From Longitalea arenae (lineage in GTDB: Bacteria; Bacteroidota; Bacteroidia; Chitinophagales; Chitinophagaceae), in the NCBI RefSeq assembly GCF_016924755.1, contig NZ_JAFFJX010000028.1:1-45044 (forward strand): a stretch of DNA of 45,044 bases, read 5' to 3'. The notes below the pieces were generated by a model, which made no database searches, had not been told where the DNA came from, and worked only from the letters and a program-made list of their open reading frames with translations. Below, one piece after another: positions 40,473 to 45,044 of the stretch (its first letter is position 1; each line of letters opens with the position of its first letter). The position numbers were made by a program, and so were the translations under genes.

Positions 40473-41375
40473 TTATACATCGAATGCCCTGCCGAGGCTT
40501 TCAACAATATTGCGGGCAATTTTTCTGTCAGGATCGAAAGATGGGTTGTAGATAGTTACACTGATACCTGCAATATTTACAGACATTAATAAGTTTTGTA
40601 AGATGTATTCAAGTTGGGAGAAGGAAAGTCCGCCTGGCAGGTGGTACTCCACTGCAGGGTTTATATCGTCAGCCAAAACATCTGTATCGAAATGTATCCA
40701 GAACGATTCAACGGGTAATTGATGTGCGTGTAATAAAGTGTCGGCCATCACTTTTTCAATGCCGCGCTCTTCAATGTCGGCCATGCTGAAACATTTGATT
40801 ATTGTTTCTCTTATATCGCGGCTGCCAAACCCCATCGCTTCTTCTATATCTCTTTGTCCGATATGAATGACGTGTTCATCCTTTACATAAGGTTGCAGGT
40901 CATGAATGTTTGTTAAAATGGCGGGCCCCCGCCCTGTTACAATGGCGAGGTCCATATCGGCTACTTCGCCCGTAGTAGACTTCTCCGGTTCATAAAAATC
41001 GGCATGCGCATCTATGAAGATCAGTCCATAGGAACCGATACGTTTTAAAGCAGCCATTATGCCGATGAGAATACTGCAATCACCGCCTAAAATGAATGCA
41101 AAGCGGCCACTGTTGATCACCGTGTTTACCTCCTTTCCTAAAATGAGTGAAAACTCCCTGATCAATGCAGGATTCAGGCAATGGGTTTGCGGGTCTCTTT
41201 CTTTGTTATAAAAATCATTAAGTGTTTGAACCTCTCTTACAGGAAGTTCTACCTGTAACCGGCCGGCCAAACCAGCGGCCAACAGCGTTTTGGCAAGATC
41301 CTGTACGCCGGTCGGCCGTAAACCCAATATGGAAGGGGCAGCAATGATCTCTATGTCGAATCTTTTTCCTGCCAT
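40473..41375 (-). CDS. Arginase/agmatinase/formiminoglutamase family enzyme
   Basis: A 300-residue ureohydrolase-fold protein. Metal-binding motifs are GGDCS around residue 98-101 (the first ligand, normally His in GGDHS, is Cys100), FIDAHADF (Asp122, His124, Asp126) and HFDTDVLADD (Asp230, Asp232). The tail HLPGGLSFSQLE is typical. The Cys form is found in a sizeable branch of arginase-like proteins, so the enzyme may still bind manganese and hydrolyse a guanidino compound. Which one is not known. It shares the minus strand with ywbE. Confidence 0.9.
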   Translation of the reverse strand: MAGKRFDIEIIAAPSILGLRPTGVQDLAKTLLAAGLAGRLQVELPVREVQTLNDFYNKERDPQTHCLNPALIREFSLILGKEVNTVINSGRFAFILGGDCSILIGIMAALKRIGSYGLIFIDAHADFYEPEKSTTGEVADMDLAIVTGRGPAILTNIHDLQPYVKDEHVIHIGQRDIEEAMGFGSRDIRETIIKCFSMADIEERGIEKVMADTLLHAHQLPVESFWIHFDTDVLADDINPAVEYHLPGGLSFSQLEYILQNLLMSVNIAGISVTIYNPSFDPDRKIARNIVESLGRAFDV

Positions 41376-41436
41376 GAAAAAGTTTCCAATTTGTACGCAA
41401 CAAATGAGCCAATGCAGGGCCTAACGTCAGGAATTG

Positions 41437-41444
41437 TATCTTTG
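41437..41444 (+). promoter_or_regulatory. -7 promoter element before the RimJ-type GNAT gene
   Basis: TATCTTTG matches TAnnTTTG and ends 10 nt before the ATG at 41455, leaving room for only a very short leader. Confidence 0.5.
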
Positions 41445-41454
41445 CCGGGTCATC

Positions 41455-41988
41455 ATGAAAATCTTTGCCGAAACAAACCGATTGATTTTAAGAGAGATCC
41501 TTCCAATGGATATCGATGAATACTTTGAGCTGGATGCTGACCCGGACGTTCACCTGTATTTAACCAGCCAACCGGTTCAAAATAAACAACAGATCGCCGA
41601 TTCCATTCAGTTTATCAGACAACAGTATATCGATAACGGTATCGGCCGGTGGGCGGTGATTGATAAAAGAACAAACGCGTTCATGGGATGGGCAGAGTTA
41701 AAGCTGATCGCTGAATTAACAAATAATCACATTAATTTCCTGGACCTTGGTTACAGGTTGATCAAGAAATACTGGGGACAGGGCTTTGCTACCGAAGCAG
41801 CGCAGGCATCGCTTACCTATGCCTTTGATGTTTTACAGGCCCCCGAAGTATTTGCCCATGCGCATGCGGAAAATATCGGATCCAATAAAGTACTTAGCAA
41901 AGCTGGTTTAACACTCACCGGCTCATTTGTACATCATGGAATTAAATGTAATTGGTATCGAATTGATCGAAAAGATTTTCAGCGTTAA
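41455..41988 (+). CDS. GNAT-family N-acetyltransferase (RimJ/RimL type), third copy
   Basis: A 177-residue acetyltransferase. It begins MKIFAETNRLILREILPMDI, the RimL N-terminal strand, and has LDLGYRLIKKYWGQGFATEA with the acetyl-CoA loop and HAHAENIGSNKVLSKAGLTL at the end. All core residues of the fold are present. The target is unknown. Start at ATG 41455. It is unlike the two GNAT genes near 29 kb. Single gene with its own promoter element. Confidence 0.92.
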   Translation: MKIFAETNRLILREILPMDIDEYFELDADPDVHLYLTSQPVQNKQQIADSIQFIRQQYIDNGIGRWAVIDKRTNAFMGWAELKLIAELTNNHINFLDLGYRLIKKYWGQGFATEAAQASLTYAFDVLQAPEVFAHAHAENIGSNKVLSKAGLTLTGSFVHHGIKCNWYRIDRKDFQR

Positions 41989-42030
41989 CAGCGGATCCAT
42001 TCAACAAGCGTATCGATAACCTTTTTTCAA

Positions 42031-42038
42031 TAAATTTG
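42031..42038 (+). promoter_or_regulatory. -7 promoter element of the EamA leader
   Basis: TAAATTTG fits TAnnTTTG. It lies about 210 nt before the EamA start, so the transcript has a long 5' leader that contains a mini open frame and hairpins (42056-42140). Confidence 0.5.
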
Positions 42039-42055
42039 CACTAGAAACAAACGTT

Positions 42056-42128
42056 ATGGCGCTCAGATCATCCTTTTCTATTCTTCCCCCGCCCGTCATT
42101 TAACAGGCAAATAGCTGTCGGTTAAATG
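42056..42128 (+). other. Possible leader peptide and stem-loop in the EamA 5' region
   Basis: An ATG at 42056 starts a 15-codon frame ending TAA at 42101-42103. It reads MALRSSFSILPPPVI, with three prolines in a row (CCC CCG CCC) near its end. A perfect 8-bp inverted repeat, CATTTAAC at 42097-42104 and GTTAAATG at 42121-42128, overlaps the stop codon. A smaller pair ATTGCA/TGCAAT lies about 10 nt later. Translation stalling at the prolines could change folding. No experiment supports this, and the frame may be chance. Confidence 0.35.
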
Positions 42129-42246
42129 TTACCATTGCATCTGCTGCAATCCATTCCCCATTACTTTATGTAAGCGGGCCTTCAGTTGTTTTGTCTGTCT
42201 CTTCTTCAATTTTCCTCTTTTCAACATTCAAAACAACGAATAGACA

Positions 42247-43125
42247 ATGTCTAAATATATTCTCATGGTTTTTACCGGAGCCTGCAGCTACGGTATTTTG
42301 TCTACTTTGGCAAAGCTCTCCTACAAAGAAGGATTCAATGCGGCACAGATCTCGTTTGTGCAGGCCGTTTTGGGCGCGCTGGTACTCTGGTCACTCGTTT
42401 TATTAATGAAAAAGAACAGCTATACAAACAAACAAGCCACCATCTCCTGCAAAACCTGGCTGCTGCTCTTTTGCACCGGCGCTTTGATTGGTCTTACTAC
42501 TTTTTTATACTACTTGTCGGTAAACTATATACCTGCGTCTGTAGCCATCATCCTGTTAATGCAATTTACCTGGATGACGGTACTGCTCGACTGGTTCCTG
42601 TTAAAGAATAGGCCAGGCATCCGGTTATTCCTGGCCCTTGCCTTCGTATTCATCGGAACATTTATGGCAACAGGCGGCATCGATCTGGCCAAAGACCTTT
42701 CCTTTAAAGGTATTGTCATCGCCGCCGCCTCAGCGGCTCTATATGCGGTTTATATAGTTGCCAATAGCAAGACAGGTAAACAAACAGTACCGCTTACCAG
42801 AAGCGCCATTATGGTCACCGGTGCTGCTGCCGCTATTTTTATCGTCAACTGTCATCATTTATCGACTGGCATTCCATATAATTTATCGTTCTTTAAATGG
42901 ACAGGCATGCTGGCTTTATTCGGCACCATCATTCCGCCACTCTTATTTGCAGTAGGCATCCCTAAAATAGGAGCATCCGTCAGTTCCGTGCTCATGGTAG
43001 CTGAAATGCCGGTGGCGATTATTTGTGCGGCTATCGTGCTGCAGGAGCCTATCCATTGCATTCAATGGGCCGGTATCATCATTATGCTTTGTGCTATTGT
43101 TTACCTGAATATAAACAGGCGTTAA
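42247..43125 (+). CDS. EamA-family (DMT) transporter
   Basis: A 292-residue protein with ten predicted membrane segments, made of two EamA repeats (PF00892). The first starts MVFTGACSYGILSTLAKLSY and the second about residue 150 (GIVIAAASAALYAVYIVANS). Typical positions include the helix 3-4 loop (GALIGLTTFLYYLSVNYIP) and the final helices (PVAIICAAIVLQEPIHCIQW). Family members export amino acids or other metabolites. The substrate is not known. A long leader precedes the gene, and a hairpin that may be a terminator follows. Confidence 0.92.
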   Translation: MSKYILMVFTGACSYGILSTLAKLSYKEGFNAAQISFVQAVLGALVLWSLVLLMKKNSYTNKQATISCKTWLLLFCTGALIGLTTFLYYLSVNYIPASVAIILLMQFTWMTVLLDWFLLKNRPGIRLFLALAFVFIGTFMATGGIDLAKDLSFKGIVIAAASAALYAVYIVANSKTGKQTVPLTRSAIMVTGAAAAIFIVNCHHLSTGIPYNLSFFKWTGMLALFGTIIPPLLFAVGIPKIGASVSSVLMVAEMPVAIICAAIVLQEPIHCIQWAGIIIMLCAIVYLNINRR

Positions 43126-43140
43126 GACAGGAAAGTGAGT

Positions 43141-43211
43141 GACCTGTAAGGCTTGCGGGGCATTTGCGTAAACAGTCGGTTGCTGCGGACCTTACAGGTC
43201 AGGCACTTTTT
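43141..43211 (+). terminator. Long inverted repeat ending in a T-run after the EamA gene
   Basis: An 11-bp perfect pair, GACCTGTAAGG at 43141-43151 and CCTTACAGGTC at 43190-43200, encloses about 38 nt and is followed by AGGCACTTTTT. The outermost bases (AGTG / CACT) extend the stem with an internal bulge. This resembles an intrinsic terminator with a large loop. It lies 15 nt after the EamA stop codon. Confidence 0.6.
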
Positions 43212-43240
43212 AATTATATTGCTCTTCTATTCTTCCATGT

Positions 43241-44089
43241 ATGAAACTGGTATATAAAAATGCAAAGACGGCAGGCGAATGCAAGCTGATCTTTGAAGAA
43301 GATGAATTTGACCGGCAGTTCTATGGTAAAGACCGGAAAGATAAATTGCTGACCATCGCCTGGAATAAGGGCCTGTCGCAAAAGGTCACGATTGACGGTA
43401 TTGAATATGAGTTCCCGGCTGGTACCCTGCTCTGCCTGATGGTGAGTCAAACATTCAGCTTCTCAGATTGCAGCGGCATTGTAGCCTGGCAATTTAACCG
43501 GGAATTTTATTGTATCGTTGACCACGACAAGGAAGTAAGCTGCGTCGGTTTCTTATTCTTCGGTGCTCAACAGACCATGTTTACCTCGCTTAACAAGGAA
43601 AACAGCCATAAAATTGATCTGCTGCAGCAAATGTTCATTGAAGAGTTTGCGACCGTAGATAATATCCAGGAAGACATGTTGCGCATGTTATTGAAAAGGC
43701 TCATCATCATCGCCACCCGCCTGGCCAAACAGCAGTTTTTGCCGGAAACTGGACTGCCCGACCAAAAGCTGGACATCATCCGGCAATTCAATCTGTTGGT
43801 GGAAAATCACTATAAAAAGGAGCATAGCGTAAAATTCTATGCCGACCAGGTGAACCGTTCGCCCAAAACCCTGTCGAACCTCTTTGCCCTGTATAATAAA
43901 AAATCACCGCTGGCCATCATCCAGGAGCGCATTATCCTGGAGGCGAAGCGGCTGCTGCTCTACACCGATAGATCGGCCAAGGAAATTGCTTACGAACTGG
44001 GATTTGAAGATGCGGCCTATTTCAGTAGTTTCTTCAAGAAGAGCACCGAGGTCTCTCCCTCAGAATTTCGTAGTACGCAAAAAGTGTAA
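43241..44089 (+). CDS. AraC-family transcriptional regulator
   Basis: A 282-residue regulator. The N-terminal half is a cupin-like sensor domain (GTLLCLMVSQTFSFSDCSGI, then AWQFNREFYCIVDHDKEVSC). The C-terminal 100 residues have the DNA-binding helices: SVKFYADQVNRSPKTLSNLF and AKEIAYELGFEDAAYFSSFF, ending VSPSEFRS. It is followed 240 nt later on the same strand by the AhpD-like gene, which may be its target. This arrangement of an AraC regulator next to a small redox gene is common in Bacteroidota but not proven for this pair. Confidence 0.92.
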   Translation: MKLVYKNAKTAGECKLIFEEDEFDRQFYGKDRKDKLLTIAWNKGLSQKVTIDGIEYEFPAGTLLCLMVSQTFSFSDCSGIVAWQFNREFYCIVDHDKEVSCVGFLFFGAQQTMFTSLNKENSHKIDLLQQMFIEEFATVDNIQEDMLRMLLKRLIIIATRLAKQQFLPETGLPDQKLDIIRQFNLLVENHYKKEHSVKFYADQVNRSPKTLSNLFALYNKKSPLAIIQERIILEAKRLLLYTDRSAKEIAYELGFEDAAYFSSFFKKSTEVSPSEFRSTQKV

Positions 44090-44331
44090 TGCCGAAAGTT
44101 TAACACTCCTTCCTGCAAAGGGTACTTTTCGAATACATTCGGCAAGCCCGGCATTGGGGGTTAACGTTCAGCCTCCGGCGCCCCGTGTTGGCGTTTTGCG
44201 TTGTATGTTCTGCCTTCCGCCTTTTTAGGGAAAAAAGCACAAGCCTTCGGGAAATGTGTCCATTTTTATCAGCCCTTTTGATTTGCAATTTTACATCGTC
44301 AATAACGACAAACAAATCAAAAGATAAAAAA

Positions 44332-44880
44332 ATGAGATCGTTCAAAGTTCCTACAAGAGAAGAAGTATCAGCTAACAACCAGGCCATTTTCGATACCCTG
44401 CAGAAAAAACTGGGCAAAGTTCCCAACCTGTACGCTACTATGGCCTATTCCAAAAATGCCTTAGGCAATTACCTGGCCCTGCAAAGCGCTCCGAGTTCAT
44501 TAACCTCAAAAGAAAAAGAAGTGGTGAACCTGGTAGTAAGCCAGGTGAATGATTGTGACTATTGTTTAGCCGCTCACACGACCATTGGCAAATTAAACGG
44601 CTTTAGCGACCAGCAGATACTGGAGATCAGGACCGGCGCTGTTTCATTCGATAAGAAACTGAATGCCCTGGCTGCGCTTACAAAAAGTTTTGTTGAAAGT
44701 GCCGGCCGACCCGATGCGGCCCTGGTAGAAAACTTTTTCGAAGCCGGTTATACCAACGAGAACCTGGTAGATACCATCGTGCTCATCGGCGATAAAATAA
44801 TTACCAACTACCTGCATGGTGTCACTAAAGTGCCGGTTGATTTTCCCGCCGCTCCTGCATTATCAGCTGCTGTTGCATAA
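44332..44880 (+). CDS. Carboxymuconolactone decarboxylase/AhpD-like protein
   Basis: A 182-residue member of the CMD/AhpD family (PF02627). The active site is the CxxC in NDCDYCLAAHT: Cys75, Cys78 and His82. ATG at 44332 is chosen; longer upstream starts add residues that do not belong to the family. Relatives are hydroperoxide reductases or unknown alkylhydroperoxidases. There is no AhpC gene nearby. The gene lies 240 nt after the AraC regulator. An inverted repeat follows at 44891, then the intron 3' end. Confidence 0.92.
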   Translation: MRSFKVPTREEVSANNQAIFDTLQKKLGKVPNLYATMAYSKNALGNYLALQSAPSSLTSKEKEVVNLVVSQVNDCDYCLAAHTTIGKLNGFSDQQILEIRTGAVSFDKKLNALAALTKSFVESAGRPDAALVENFFEAGYTNENLVDTIVLIGDKIITNYLHGVTKVPVDFPAAPALSAAVA

Positions 44881-44890
44881 AGATCACAAC

Positions 44891-44916
44891 CGGCCATGGC
44901 TTAAATCCGTGGCCCG
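44891..44916 (+). terminator. Hairpin between the AhpD-like gene and the intron
   Basis: GGCCATGG at 44892-44899 pairs with CCGTGGCC at 44908-44915 (one G-T pair), loop CTTAAAT, ten nt after the stop codon of the AhpD-like gene. The next bases are not T-rich before the intron begins at about 44919. It may be a terminator with its T-run displaced by the intron, or a weak structure. Confidence 0.5.
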
Positions 44917-44918
44917 GT

Positions 44919-45044
44919 ATCGAGTAGGAAGTAAGGGATTACTTCCCTTACTGTCCTCTCACACCACCGTACGTGCCGTTCGGCATACGGCGGTTCATTA
45001 AACATAAACAGTTTTAGGAAGGCTTTACAATGTCTGTTAGACTA
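44919..45044 (-). mobile_element. Group IIC intron, 3' end with domains V and VI (truncated by window edge)
   Basis: On the minus strand domain V is at about 44996-44962: GAACCGCCGTATGCC, loop GAAC, GGCACGTACGGTGG, with a CGC triad and a two-base bulge on the 3' side. Then GTGTGAGAGG, and domain VI formed by AGTAAGGGAAGTAATCCCTT and ACT, then TCCTACTCGAT, where the intron ends. From memory this is almost identical in layout to the Oceanobacillus iheyensis IIC intron, which has the same CGC triad. The upstream part and reverse transcriptase are outside the window. The right-hand 126-127 nt of the contig are thus intron. Confidence 0.88.

Noticed and set aside
44891-44916. Hairpin as the 5' target of the right-hand intron
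   Set aside because: The intron runs on the minus strand, so this hairpin is on its 3' side. Group IIC introns use a hairpin at their 5' side, so it cannot be the usual target; its target lies beyond the window.

Overview
The window reads as a 45 kb assembled piece of a chromosome from a soil-type Bacteroidota, most likely the Chitinophagaceae (Chitinophaga/Niastella-like). Signs of this are promoters of the TAnnTTTG type, a secreted glycoside hydrolase with a C-terminal type IX secretion sorting tail, paired DUF1573 proteins, a fused E1 2-oxoacid dehydrogenase, many AraC/SDR pairs, and moderate GC. The genus is inference, since no marker gene such as rRNA is present.

Both ends are pieces of a group IIC intron on the minus strand. 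The left edge carries the intron 5' end (1-127), directly downstream of a strong terminator hairpin. The right edge carries domains V and VI and the intron 3' end (about 44919-45044). Each flank is about 127 nt long, which suggests the contig was cut at a multi-copy intron by the assembler.

Layout. 0.2-2 kb: a YCII/DGPF protein with an ECF42-type sigma factor. 2-6.9 kb (minus): a transport and envelope cluster (dicarboxylate symporter, DedA with an extra N-terminal domain, MFS, GT9). 7-17.3 kb: housekeeping and metabolic genes (APC permease, YebC, DCC oxidoreductase, PhzF, four-helix-bundle protein, E1 alpha/beta fusion, two DUF1573 proteins, aminotransferase). 18-21.2 kb (minus): an SDR-AraC pair and a TetR-SDR pair with visible palindromic operators. 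21.3-23.1 kb: a UvrD-like helicase. 23.27-23.94 kb: a large array of about thirty 21-bp degenerate repeats.

24.1-27.05 kb is an accessory, decaying region. It has one intact tRNA-Met(CAT), several tRNA-Met-derived pseudo-copies in which a 16-bp palindrome replaces the 3' anticodon stem, repeated tRNA 3' ends each followed by its own terminator, a DUF433/DUF5615 toxin-antitoxin-like pair, a frameshifted SnoaL-like gene and truncated gene pieces. 27-45 kb returns to single genes: an orphan TonB-plug protein, three acetyltransferases, DUF1801, methionine aminopeptidase, a GH5 cellulase-like enzyme with two discoidin domains, a fatty acid hydroxylase, an outer-membrane barrel, DUF72, a PQQ-type sugar dehydrogenase, a second SDR-AraC pair, a single-domain response regulator, YwbE, an arginase-family enzyme, an EamA exporter with a possible leader peptide, and an AraC regulator next to an AhpD-like protein.

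I see no clear new defence or biosynthetic system. The least explained structures are the 21-bp repeat array and the palindrome-invaded tRNA-Met array, which lie within 1 kb of each other.
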